Positions 9,499-16,915 of a stretch of 64,000 bases of DNA are shown piece by piece. Source of the DNA: Legionella sp. (GTDB lineage Bacteria > Pseudomonadota > Gammaproteobacteria > Legionellales > Legionellaceae); contig JAUXWR010000365.1 in the NCBI GenBank assembly GCA_030680075.1, positions 99,177-163,176 on the forward strand. The letters are read 5' to 3'. How positions within the stretch are numbered: position 1 is the stretch's first letter; every line of letters starts with the position of its first letter. The position numbers and the translations under genes are program-made. The notes beneath the pieces were generated by a model. That model made no database searches. It had not been told where the DNA came from and worked only from the letters and a program-made list of their open reading frames with translations.

Positions 9499-10347
9499 TT
9501 GCGTATATTAATGGCAAGTTTATTGTTGTGGGCAGGAGCGGCCTTCGCTGATAGCGATCCTTCTTCGATGATAACCAAGGTAATTGAACTTCATTATGTG
9601 AAGGCTAGTGATTTAATACCTCAATTAACTCCCTTACTGCTTCCCTCAGAGGTAATGAGCGGAAGTGGGAGTTCGCTCATTGTTCGCGTGTCTCCAACGA
9701 CTTTAACCCAGTTGCGTCAAGTGATACATCAGTTAGATGTACCTCCTGTTGTGTTTACGATAAGCATTCATCAAGGCAGTGGGGATTGGCTTAATCAACA
9801 GCAAAGCGAGGAAGTCTACAGCGCGACCAGTAATGTCGAGGGTGGAAATAATCAGTCGGTCAATGTCATGAGCGGTGCCTCAGCTTTTGTTTCTACGGCC
9901 ACAGAAAGACCTATCCTCAGCTCTGTTTCGAACTTTGGTTTTGCACCATTTGAAGAGCCACAAGCGAATCAAGAAGGAAACAATCAACAACAGGGAAATA
10001 ATCATCCAGGCAATAATCAGCCGGCCTTTAATCAACAGCAAGGCTCGGTCTCCTTTGAGCAAAAAAAAGAAGTACAGGGGTTTTATATAAAACCTGTAAT
10101 GCAAGGCGGTAAAGTGAAGCTTACCGTGCGTCGCATTCGTCAACAAGCCAATCGGACAAACGATCAGGCTTCAGAGGGGCAGAGTCTTACAACAACTACA
10201 ATCGTCCCTTTAAATAAATGGGTAAAGTTAGGGGATACTCGTCAAGGTAATAATGGAGAGCAACCAGATAGCGTATCGTATGGTGCGACGAATTCATTTA
10301 CCAATGAAGCATCTATTTATATCCGAATTAATGTGGTTAAACAATAG
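9499..10347 (+). CDS. Secretin N-domain-like periplasmic protein
   Basis: A 282-residue exported protein with a signal peptide (MRILMASLLLWAGAAFA). Residues about 28-90 look like a secretin N1-type fold: an IELHYVKASDLIPQLTPLL strand-helix unit, an SSLIVRVSP strand, and a helix ending in QLDVPP. After an Asn/Gln-rich linker (residues about 150-180) comes a beta-rich end. The pore-forming beta-barrel of true secretins is absent. The start is TTG 9499, chosen for AAGGAG just upstream and for the signal peptide. It lies between the L,D-transpeptidase and flgA. A scaffold role in the outer part of the basal body is possible but unproven. Confidence 0.7.
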   Translation: MRILMASLLLWAGAAFADSDPSSMITKVIELHYVKASDLIPQLTPLLLPSEVMSGSGSSLIVRVSPTTLTQLRQVIHQLDVPPVVFTISIHQGSGDWLNQQQSEEVYSATSNVEGGNNQSVNVMSGASAFVSTATERPILSSVSNFGFAPFEEPQANQEGNNQQQGNNHPGNNQPAFNQQQGSVSFEQKKEVQGFYIKPVMQGGKVKLTVRRIRQQANRTNDQASEGQSLTTTTIVPLNKWVKLGDTRQGNNGEQPDSVSYGATNSFTNEASIYIRINVVKQ

Positions 10348-10358
10348 CAAGTCCTTGT

Positions 10359-10387
10359 TTGACAAGGAATAATTGCCATTGATACAC
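10359..10387 (+). promoter_or_regulatory. Candidate sigma-70 promoter for flgA
   Basis: A perfect TTGACA (10359-10364) is followed after 17 bases by ATACAC (10382-10387), a weak -10. The same place has a small inverted repeat (TCCTTG/CAAGGA, 10352-10368). It lies in one of the larger gaps of the flagellar cluster, just ahead of flgA, so a second transcription unit may begin here. Confidence 0.35.
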
Positions 10388-10422
10388 TGTACTAATCGGC
10401 TCACCAAAGGATGGTTATAGCG

Positions 10423-11142
10423 TTGAAACAAGATAACGTTCATGGATTTTTTTCAAGCCTGTTCCTCTTCATCCTTCTGTTTTGTTGTGGAAGTCTGGTT
10501 CATAGCCAAGGAGAGTTTGAATCGCTTGACAGAATAAAATCAGCAATCGAATCATTCATTAAACAAAATACGGTTGCTGATGAAGGGGAAATATCCGTAC
10601 AGCTTAATTCTTTCGACGCGGTCAAATTACCCCAATGTCCTGGTGAGTTTTCCGTCTCTTTTGCTAAAGAAACCCGGGCCGAGGCTTCAACCGTCGTACT
10701 CGTTGAATGCCCCTCAAGGGAGGCATGGCGTGTTTTTGTGCCCATTCAGGTGCAAAACAAGAGGCGCGTTTTAACGGTTAATCGTGTTCTGACGGTAGGG
10801 GATATCATCAGTGAGCACGATTTAGCTTACCAGCCCTTTGACGTGAACCGATTATATGAAGGTTATTTCATTGCCAAAAATGAGGTAATTGGCCTCTCAG
10901 TGGCGCGCACTATTTCTCCAGGTTATCCATTAACTAAAAAAAATCTGAAACAGCTTCCTCTGGTGCGACGAAACCAGCGTGTAACGTTAATACTAAAGCA
11001 GGGAGCGATTGAAATCACGATGATTGGGATTGCCAAGTCCGATGGGTATCTAAACGATACTATCAATGTGCTTAATCCAACATCAAAAAAGGTTGTCGAT
11101 GCTGTTGTTGTCAGCAAAGACAGGGTTGAAATTACTGTTTAA
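10423..11142 (+). CDS. flgA: FlgA, P-ring assembly chaperone
   Basis: FlgA is the periplasmic chaperone that helps FlgI assemble into the P-ring. The protein has a signal sequence (FFSSLFLFILLFCCGSLVHS) and a C-terminal SAF/FlgA domain with the typical DVNRLYEGYF, VIGLSVARTISPGYPLT and LPLVRRNQRVTLIL segments. I prefer TTG 10423, since AAAGG lies eight to twelve bases upstream; the in-frame ATG at 10411 sits directly on that sequence and would lengthen the signal peptide by four residues. FlgI itself is not in the window. Confidence 0.92.
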   Translation: MKQDNVHGFFSSLFLFILLFCCGSLVHSQGEFESLDRIKSAIESFIKQNTVADEGEISVQLNSFDAVKLPQCPGEFSVSFAKETRAEASTVVLVECPSREAWRVFVPIQVQNKRRVLTVNRVLTVGDIISEHDLAYQPFDVNRLYEGYFIAKNEVIGLSVARTISPGYPLTKKNLKQLPLVRRNQRVTLILKQGAIEITMIGIAKSDGYLNDTINVLNPTSKKVVDAVVVSKDRVEITV

Positions 11143-11153
11143 AGAAGACGCAT

Positions 11154-12035
11154 ATGTTAGTTATTATTGGGTATTTAGTTATTTTATTATCAGTGTTTGG
11201 TGGTTATGCTTTAGCCGGGGGGCATCTCTATGCTTTATTTCAGCCGATTGAATTACTAATGATAGGCGGTGCTGCTCTAGGCTCCTTCCTCGTTGGAAAT
11301 AGTGTCAAAATCATAAAAGAAACCGGGAAAGCGGTTTTTTCTACCATGAAAGGCATTGGCTATTCTAAAAAATTCTATGTAGAACAGTTGTCATTGCTCT
11401 TTGAAATTGTCGATAAAATTAAAAAGAACGGCATTCTTTCGATTGAGTCTGATATCGAAAATGTCAAAGAAAGTCCAATTTTTATGGCTTATCCTTTAGT
11501 GAGCAGAGAGGCCGAAATTGTCGAATTTTTACAAGATTATTTAACCCTCATTATCACCGGAAGAGTGGACATTCATCAGTTGGAAACGCTGATGGATCAG
11601 GATATAGAAACCTTTGAATGTGAAAAGGAGCAGCCTATCCATGCGATTTCCAAGTGCGCTGACAGTCTCCCTGCATTTGGCATTGTTGCAGCAGTTATGG
11701 GCGTGGTCCACACCATGGAGTCTATGGGTTCTATGCCGCCGGAAGCCTTAGGCGGATTAGTGGCAAAAGCGTTAGTGGGTACATTTTTAGGGGTACTGCT
11801 TGGTTATGGATTTATTGCGCCTCTTAGCGTCATCCTCGAACACAAACTTAACGCGACAATCAAAATTCTTAATGCCATAAAAATTGTTTTATTGGCTTCA
11901 GTTAGCAATTTTTCCCCGAGTATTTCCGTAGAATTTGGTCGAAAAATTATTTACTCAAAAGAAAGACCAGATAGCAAAGAGCTGGAAGTTATCATTAAAG
12001 ATATTAAGCAAAATAAAATTGGGGTTGAGGCATGA
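11154..12035 (+). CDS. motA: MotA, flagellar stator subunit
   Basis: MotA forms the stator ring around MotB and drives rotation by pushing on FliG. The 293 residues match the family. Four hydrophobic segments are visible: two at the N-terminus (MLVIIGYLVILLSVFGGYAL and the IELLMIGGAALGSFLV segment) and two around residues 175-235, with the conserved LPAFGIVAAVMGVVHTM and LVGTFLGVLLGYGF. The large cytoplasmic loop lies between. The stop overlaps the motB start, so the stator pair is coupled. Confidence 0.95.
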   Translation: MLVIIGYLVILLSVFGGYALAGGHLYALFQPIELLMIGGAALGSFLVGNSVKIIKETGKAVFSTMKGIGYSKKFYVEQLSLLFEIVDKIKKNGILSIESDIENVKESPIFMAYPLVSREAEIVEFLQDYLTLIITGRVDIHQLETLMDQDIETFECEKEQPIHAISKCADSLPAFGIVAAVMGVVHTMESMGSMPPEALGGLVAKALVGTFLGVLLGYGFIAPLSVILEHKLNATIKILNAIKIVLLASVSNFSPSISVEFGRKIIYSKERPDSKELEVIIKDIKQNKIGVEA

Positions 12036-12958
12036 CCCAGGAAAATCAGCCCATAATTGTTATTAAAAAAATCAATAAAAGCAAAAAAGAGCATCACGGC
12101 GGCTCATGGAAAATTGCCTATGCTGATTTTGTGACCGCTATGATGGCATTTTTCATGCTCTTATGGTTGTTATCATTGTTGAATAAGTATCAGCTTCAGG
12201 GGATTTCTGCTTATTTTAAAAAACCCTTATCAGATGTGTTCGTGGGGAGTAAAAATGCAGAGCAATACAAAAATCAGAACGATCACAAAGTTATCGAAAT
12301 TAAAAGTGATGTAGGAGGCGGGGCAAACTCTGATCTCAAACAGGATAAGAAGATGAATGTATCTGCTAATCCTGAGGCGGCAAAAGATAAAAATGAGAAA
12401 AGCAAAGACAGCAGTGCAGACACTGCAAAAGATAAGGCTTCACAGGCAAAAGCACAGAGCACAAATCAAGAGAAAGAGCAGATCAAAGCAAAATTGGAAC
12501 TCGCGTTGCAAAAGAATGTCAAAGCGTCAGCTTTTAAAGATAATCTTAGTTTTGAGGTAGTGAAAGATGGGGTGAAAGTTTCATTGCATGATTCGACCAA
12601 AAATCAGATGTTTTCATTAGGAAAGGCTGATTTTAAAAATTACACTAAGAATATCGTTGATTGGTTAAGCAAAGAATTTAACCATATCCCTAAAAAAATT
12701 ATTATTATTGGTCATACTGACACCTATCCTTATGATGTGAAAGCTCAATATACCAATTGGGAACTATCCACGGACCGTGCTAATGCTGTCAGGCGTTTAC
12801 TAATATTAAGAGGAATGGATCCTGCAAAAATTATACGAGTTGAAGGGGCGGCCTCGGTTAGTTTGCTAGATGATAAAAATGGGGATAATCCGATTAATCG
12901 ACGTGTTGAGATCATCGTATTAACCGATGAAGCAGCACAACGACTCATAGAGGAATAA
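12032..12958 (+). CDS. motB: MotB, flagellar stator subunit
   Basis: MotB anchors the stator to peptidoglycan and carries the ion-binding aspartate. The Asp lies in the single membrane helix (IAYADFVTAMMAFFMLLWLL, about residues 29-48). A long charged, Lys/Ala-rich linker follows (residues about 90-155), then an OmpA-like peptidoglycan-binding domain (IIIIGHTDTYPYD; NWELSTDRANAVRRLL; NRRVEIIVL). At 308 residues it is a typical MotB. Ion specificity cannot be read safely from the sequence. It is followed by fliM after three bases. Confidence 0.95.
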   Translation: MTQENQPIIVIKKINKSKKEHHGGSWKIAYADFVTAMMAFFMLLWLLSLLNKYQLQGISAYFKKPLSDVFVGSKNAEQYKNQNDHKVIEIKSDVGGGANSDLKQDKKMNVSANPEAAKDKNEKSKDSSADTAKDKASQAKAQSTNQEKEQIKAKLELALQKNVKASAFKDNLSFEVVKDGVKVSLHDSTKNQMFSLGKADFKNYTKNIVDWLSKEFNHIPKKIIIIGHTDTYPYDVKAQYTNWELSTDRANAVRRLLILRGMDPAKIIRVEGAASVSLLDDKNGDNPINRRVEIIVLTDEAAQRLIEE

Positions 12959-12961
12959 GGT

Positions 12962-13882
12962 ATGGTGGACGTGGACGCCCAAGAGGATCAACTAAATGAA
13001 GAGGCCGCTTCATTTGGCGATAATCTAACAGAGCCGATGTCTTTTGTGGAAAATCCTGTGTTGGTGAGTATTATTGACCAATTTATTACTACGAGTCAGA
13101 TGAAGCTATCATCGTTTCTCAGGAAAAAATTGTTGATTAAATGTGAGGCCATCAATAGTTGTCATTTTCATGAGGTTACTCATGATTACACCAAATTACA
13201 CATGCTTAATTTTTATATCACACCGCATGAAAAATATGCGCTGATTGCCTTTGATTTTACCTTCTTACATTTAGTCATTAATTTGCTCTATGGCGGTGGG
13301 GTGAATGAAGAAGAAACTGTGATGACAAGTTTAGGAAAGTCAGGGGTTAAAATTGCTGAAAAAATGGCCTCTCTTTTTTTGGAAGTATTGCAAGAGTACA
13401 TGATTGAAGAGTTAAAACTCACTCTTAAATTCTCCTCCATTTCTCCCCAGCTTAGCCCGGTCTTCAAACAAAGTAAAACAAAAAAATGTTACAACATCTC
13501 TCTTAAAATTCTTATTGATTCCGTAGTAACTCATATGAATTTAATTATTCCTGAGATGGTATTTTCACCCCTTGAAAGGGAGCCTGAGCACGATACTATG
13601 GCCGGAAAAGATAAATTAAACACGCAGGAAATGATAGCAAGTCCACTAATTTTTGACGATAAAATGAAAGAGGAGTTGATAGATTCGGCTGTTATGGTGA
13701 CGTTTAATTTACCGCCACTCACCCTAAAATTGAAAGAAGTAATTCACTTGAAATCAGGAGATATTATACCTATTGACGACCCTAAAAATGTGATGGTTGT
13801 AGTGAATAACAAAGCAATATTTACAGCTACCGCAGGGCAAGCCGAGCAGCGTCGAGTTGTGAAAATCTTAAACAAAGTCTAA
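12962..13882 (+). CDS. fliM: FliM-like flagellar switch protein without CheY-binding peptide
   Basis: FliM is the middle protein of the C-ring. The 306 residues have a central CheC/FliM-like region (for example FDFTFLHLVINLLYGGG) and a C-terminal SpoA domain (VTFNLPPLTLKLKEVIHLKSGDIIPID...VMVVVNNKAIFTATAG) that partners FliN. The N-terminus (MVDVDAQEDQLNEEAA) has no LSQxEIDALL-type peptide, which in most FliM proteins binds phospho-CheY. The middle domain is also quite divergent. Position between motB and fliN supports the call. The gap suggests a motor that does not switch in response to CheY. Confidence 0.85.
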   Translation: MVDVDAQEDQLNEEAASFGDNLTEPMSFVENPVLVSIIDQFITTSQMKLSSFLRKKLLIKCEAINSCHFHEVTHDYTKLHMLNFYITPHEKYALIAFDFTFLHLVINLLYGGGVNEEETVMTSLGKSGVKIAEKMASLFLEVLQEYMIEELKLTLKFSSISPQLSPVFKQSKTKKCYNISLKILIDSVVTHMNLIIPEMVFSPLEREPEHDTMAGKDKLNTQEMIASPLIFDDKMKEELIDSAVMVTFNLPPLTLKLKEVIHLKSGDIIPIDDPKNVMVVVNNKAIFTATAGQAEQRRVVKILNKV

Positions 13883-13897
13883 GCAGGAGTTATTGTT

Positions 13898-14212
13898 ATG
13901 AGCGTCGAGGAACCCGGTAATATTGAGTCCCAGGTAGATACCAATGCTGAAGCTACGGGAAGCAACAAGGAGGTTGACCTGTTATTTGATGCGAATAATA
14001 TGGATATATTAAATGACGTCGACATGCAGATTACAGTGGAAATTGGCCGCGCTAAAATGAAGCTGAGTGATTTGTTAAATTTAAAAAGAGGCTCTGTAAT
14101 TGAATTGGCTCAGGCTGCTGATGATCCCTTACAAATTTTAGCGAACGATAAACCGATTGCTAAAGGGGTTATTATTTCCCTGAATGGAAAATACGGCGTA
14201 AAAATCGTTTAG
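13898..14212 (+). CDS. fliN: FliN, flagellar switch protein
   Basis: FliN forms the base of the C-ring and docks the FliH-FliI complex. It is 104 residues, with an acidic N-terminal tail and a SpoA domain (MDILNDVDMQITVEIGRAKMKLSDLLNLKRGSVIEL). The expected valine-rich end (KPIAKGVIISLNGKYGVKIV) is present. It starts at ATG 13898 with AGGAG upstream, 15 bases after fliM. Confidence 0.93.
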   Translation: MSVEEPGNIESQVDTNAEATGSNKEVDLLFDANNMDILNDVDMQITVEIGRAKMKLSDLLNLKRGSVIELAQAADDPLQILANDKPIAKGVIISLNGKYGVKIV

Positions 14213-14228
14213 AGTGAGTTAAAAACAG

Positions 14229-14489
14229 ATGGTCAACGGTATTTATAGTTTTTTTATACTAGGGGTAGTAATTGCGCTTATTTTTTTAACGTTATATCTC
14301 TATAAAAAAACGATATCGTTTCGTGTTAGCAACAATAGCCCCGTTAAGATTTTAAGTCAGGTTATGCTTGGCTCAAAGGAGCGGTTGGTATTGCTGAAAA
14401 TCCACAATGAAACGATTTTATTAGGTGTGACCTCCCATCAAATCTCGACCCTGCATGTGTGTCCCTTACTAAAGGATTCAATTGAATAA
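14229..14489 (+). CDS. fliO: FliO, flagellar export gate assembly protein
   Basis: A short protein of 86 residues with one N-terminal membrane helix (FFILGVVIALIFLTLYLY) and a small cytoplasmic domain containing ILSQVMLGSKERLVLLKI and ILLGVTSHQISTL, the hallmarks of FliO. FliO helps FliP assemble into the gate. It lies between fliN and fliP, its usual place, and overlaps the fliP start by eight bases. Confidence 0.88.
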   Translation: MVNGIYSFFILGVVIALIFLTLYLYKKTISFRVSNNSPVKILSQVMLGSKERLVLLKIHNETILLGVTSHQISTLHVCPLLKDSIE

Positions 14490-15231
14490 AAGTCGATTCA
14501 TTACAGCAATTGGGATAGGCGTACTGCTGTTATTCAGCGGCGCGCTCTTTGCTGAAGGAGACCCAACGCTCCCTCTCATTGTGAGTTCTGCTAACAAAGC
14601 GGATGTGACGTATAGTTTAAATATAAAAATTCTCGCGGTAATGGCGTTATTAACCGTACTTCCCGCGTTGCTTATCACCATGTCCGCCTTTACACGTATC
14701 ATCATTGTTTTTTCGATTTTACGCCAGGCATTAGGTGTGCCTAACGTGCCCAGTAATCAGATTTTATTAGGGCTATCTTTAATCATGACCGTATATGTGA
14801 TGATGCCAACCCTTGAAAAAATTAATCAATACAGTCTCCAACCCTACATGCAAGGTAAAATTTCAGATGAAAACGCGGTTAGTCAATCGACTGATTTTTT
14901 AAAAAAATTCATGATTAAACACACAAGGAAAGCCGATTTAAATCTTTTTGTAAATTTATCCAACAAAAAATTCGACCCAACGGATTATCCCTTATTTGTG
15001 GTGATGCCGGCCTATATAACAAGTGAATTAAAAACAGCTTTTCAGATTGGGTTTCTTATTTTTTTACCCTTCCTGATTATTGATTTAGTAACGGCGAGTG
15101 TTCTTATGTCCATGGGTATGATGATGCTCTCCCCCATGGTTATTTCTTTACCCTTTAAAATTTTATTCTTTGTATTAGTAGACGGATGGTTATTAATGGT
15201 GACCAGCCTGATTTCCAGTTTTCGCGTATAA
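14482..15231 (+). CDS. fliP: FliP, flagellar export gate membrane protein
   Basis: FliP is the main subunit of the export gate. The 249 residues include a cleavable-looking N-terminal signal (ending near GALFAEGD), the conserved LPALLITMSAFTRIIIVFSILRQALG region and the C-terminal FQIGFLIFLPFLIIDLVTASVLMSMGMMM. It starts at TTG 14482 with AAAGGA upstream, inside the end of fliO. This is the last flagellar gene here; fliQ and fliR are at the other end of the cluster. Confidence 0.96.
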   Translation: MNKSRFITAIGIGVLLLFSGALFAEGDPTLPLIVSSANKADVTYSLNIKILAVMALLTVLPALLITMSAFTRIIIVFSILRQALGVPNVPSNQILLGLSLIMTVYVMMPTLEKINQYSLQPYMQGKISDENAVSQSTDFLKKFMIKHTRKADLNLFVNLSNKKFDPTDYPLFVVMPAYITSELKTAFQIGFLIFLPFLIIDLVTASVLMSMGMMMLSPMVISLPFKILFFVLVDGWLLMVTSLISSFRV

Positions 15232-15275
15232 GATTTTTTAAATAAAAAATTCACATGGTCAAGAAGAATATATGT

Positions 15276-15281
15276 TATAAT
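15276..15281 (+). promoter_or_regulatory. -10 element of the probable ssrA promoter
   Basis: A perfect TATAAT lies 19 bases before the mature 5' end of the tmRNA. A -35 element is less clear: TTCACA at 15250-15255 gives a long 20-base spacer. The short precursor implied would need RNase P trimming, as is normal for tmRNA. Confidence 0.45.
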
Positions 15282-15300
15282 TAAAGTGATACTTCAATAT

Positions 15301-15695
15301 GGGGGCGACCTGGCTTCGACGTGGGTTGCGAAACCTGAGGTGCATGCCGAGAATGAGAACTCTCGTAAAAAAGACTCAACTAAACATAAATGCAAACGAT
15401 AATAACTTTGCAGGTGAAGCTATTGCAGCGTAAGCTTTAATAGTTAACCGCACCGTGCGCTGCCTAAAACCGGCGCCCCGTTCGACCGAGCCCGCTTATC
15501 GGTATCGAATCAACGGTCATAAGAGATAAGCTAGCGACTTTGTGTGTCTCGCACAAAACCGCGAAATTCAGAGACCCGCTGTGTACCATCCTGCCCGTCG
15601 GAGTGTCCACAGTTAAACCAAATGACAAGGCTATGCATGTAGATCTAAAGGCAGAGGATTTGCGGACGCGGGTTCGATTCCCGCCGCCTCCACCA
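15301..15695 (+). ncRNA. ssrA: tmRNA (transfer-messenger RNA)
   Basis: tmRNA rescues stalled ribosomes and tags the unfinished peptide. The 5' end GGGGGCGACCTGGCTTCGACG is the canonical tmRNA start and pairs with CGCCTCC near the 3' end. The T-arm (GGTTCGATTCC) and an encoded CCA close the tRNA-like domain at 15695. The tag frame runs 15392-15433 and encodes ANDNNFAGEAIAA followed by two possible stops (TAA, then in the same area TAG). The 3' end serves as an integration site for the island to its right. Confidence 0.97.
15670..15695 (+). other. attachment site: 3' end of ssrA
   Basis: The T-arm/acceptor end of ssrA (GGGTTCGATTCCCGCCGCC followed by TCCACCA) reappears almost exactly at 20304-20328 and in part at 21158-21172. 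This marks ssrA as the target of site-specific integration; this copy would be the left junction of the island. Confidence 0.75.
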
Positions 15696-15700
15696 TAATT

Positions 15701-15761
15701 TATTGATTAATAATGAATTTATTTAAAATTTTACGCAAGAGGGTTTATTGTGGGTTTATTT
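15701..15761 (+). repeat. Imperfect 61-bp direct repeat, copy 1
   Basis: This stretch just after ssrA aligns without gaps to 16114-16174, differing at roughly nine or ten positions; both contain GGGTTTATTGTGG. The two copies bracket the RhuM fragment. Confidence 0.7.
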
Positions 15762-15791
15762 TTCCTTCTAAATAAACATCTTTAGTCAGTC

Positions 15792-16070
15792 TTAGTTTAC
15801 TCGGTACCTAACAAAAATGATGGCATCCAGATTATAATATTCAGCTTCACGCTCGCCTTCTTTTCGAACTGTTGCAAATTTTGCAACAGTTGCTTCACCC
15901 CTTAGTTCATTTGATTTAAAGATATTATTCAAGTGCCGTGATATAACTGACTTGTCACGTCCAAATAACTGTAATATCTGGATCATAGTTAGCCAAACAG
16001 TTTCGTTTGCAAGGTTAACATCTAGTTCGATATGCCCATCCTTTGCTGTATATATTACGACTTCACTCAC
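15792..16070 (-). pseudogene. RhuM family protein, N-terminal fragment
   Basis: The 92 codons match the N-terminal part of the RhuM family (Virulence_RhuM): LANETVWLTMIQILQLFGRDKSVISRHLNNIF and EYYNLDAIIFVRYRVN. They correspond clearly to the start of the intact RhuM gene at 16908-17963 (LWLTQKRIAELF, ISKHLNNIFESSEL, YYNLDAIISVGYRVN) but the reading frame stops exactly where the family normally continues with NSxQATQFRIWAT. The expected GYRVN glycine is arginine here. It is therefore a truncated remnant of a second, diverged RhuM gene, on the opposite strand. Function, if any, would be limited to the DNA-binding-like N-terminal part. Confidence 0.75.
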
Positions 16071-16468
16071 ATTTGTCTCTTTTGTTTTGACGTTTATCTT
16101 ATCAGGGAAAACATATTGATTTATAATGAATTAATTTCAAATTTTCCCTAAAAGGGTTTATTGTGGATTCATTTAAGACAACATATAACCAATTTAGTTT
16201 AGACTTTTTTAATATCCTTGCTAAATAACTACTCCATTTTCATTCATGCTGAGAAGTAACCATTTTTGCGCGTATAGAATTTGCCTTGCTTCTAATAACC
16301 ACCTCATTTAAAATGTGGCTGCGCTTGTTGGTAAGCCTGCTCGTTCGTGCAAAGATTCAATCAACCAATAGATAGTATAGCCTTATAAATCAAGCTTATT
16401 ATCGAACCGAAGATTACGAACGCAAAATAACTAGATAATAGCCTTGATTGATAAATAAGGATTATATT
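16071..16468. other. Intergenic stretch inside the ssrA island
   Basis: This 398-base stretch has no convincing gene. It contains copy 2 of the 61-bp repeat (16114-16174). The rest is AT-rich without clear promoters beyond generic TATA-like runs. A ribosome-binding site (TAAGG) for the next gene lies at its right end. Confidence 0.5.
16114..16174 (+). repeat. Imperfect 61-bp direct repeat, copy 2
   Basis: Aligns ungapped with 15701-15761. Because copy 1 is the sequence immediately downstream of ssrA, copy 2 may be an old displaced right junction, though no ssrA 3' end precedes it. Confidence 0.65.
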
Positions 16469-16915
16469 ATGACGCATATTGAATACTTCAAACTTCAAGC
16501 AAAAAATCTGCTCAAAGATTATAAAACCAAAATGCCATCAACTGACGACTATTTGTATGAGTACGCACCAACATACTTCGATATAGACGCAATTATCCTA
16601 GCTTATGATGTAGACGAAGACGATTTTAGTCTCATGAAGGCGCAGCATATCATCGCGCTTATTGTCGGTTTCAAAAAATGGGCAGATTTATTGAACGCTT
16701 CTGAAATTGAGTTAGAACTCGCAAAGTTATTATTTAATAACCAAGATAAAGTCTATGTAGATGATTGGGAGATGTATATCACTGGCATAGAACGAGATAA
16801 CAATACAACGTTTGATCATGAATCAAAGCTAGAAATATTGAAACAAGTCTTCCTTAATGGGAAATTTGCAAGCTCTTTCCAAGATTATCGCTTGGTAAGG
16901 CGGCCTTATGAATAG
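16469..16915 (+). CDS. Uncharacterised small protein paired with RhuM
   Basis: I do not recognise a characterised family. The 148 residues begin MTHIEYFKLQAKNLLKDYKTK and contain an FSLMKAQHIIALIVGFKKWADLL segment, a motif I associate with small hypothetical proteins in accessory regions. It is acidic and predicted soluble, with no signal peptide or membrane helix. ATG 16469 follows AAGG at proper spacing; an in-frame TTG at 16448 lies before that site and is unlikely. It overlaps the RhuM gene by eight bases, so the two are probably co-translated. A regulatory or antitoxin-like partner role is conceivable but not shown. Confidence 0.65.
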   Translation: MTHIEYFKLQAKNLLKDYKTKMPSTDDYLYEYAPTYFDIDAIILAYDVDEDDFSLMKAQHIIALIVGFKKWADLLNASEIELELAKLLFNNQDKVYVDDWEMYITGIERDNNTTFDHESKLEILKQVFLNGKFASSFQDYRLVRRPYE

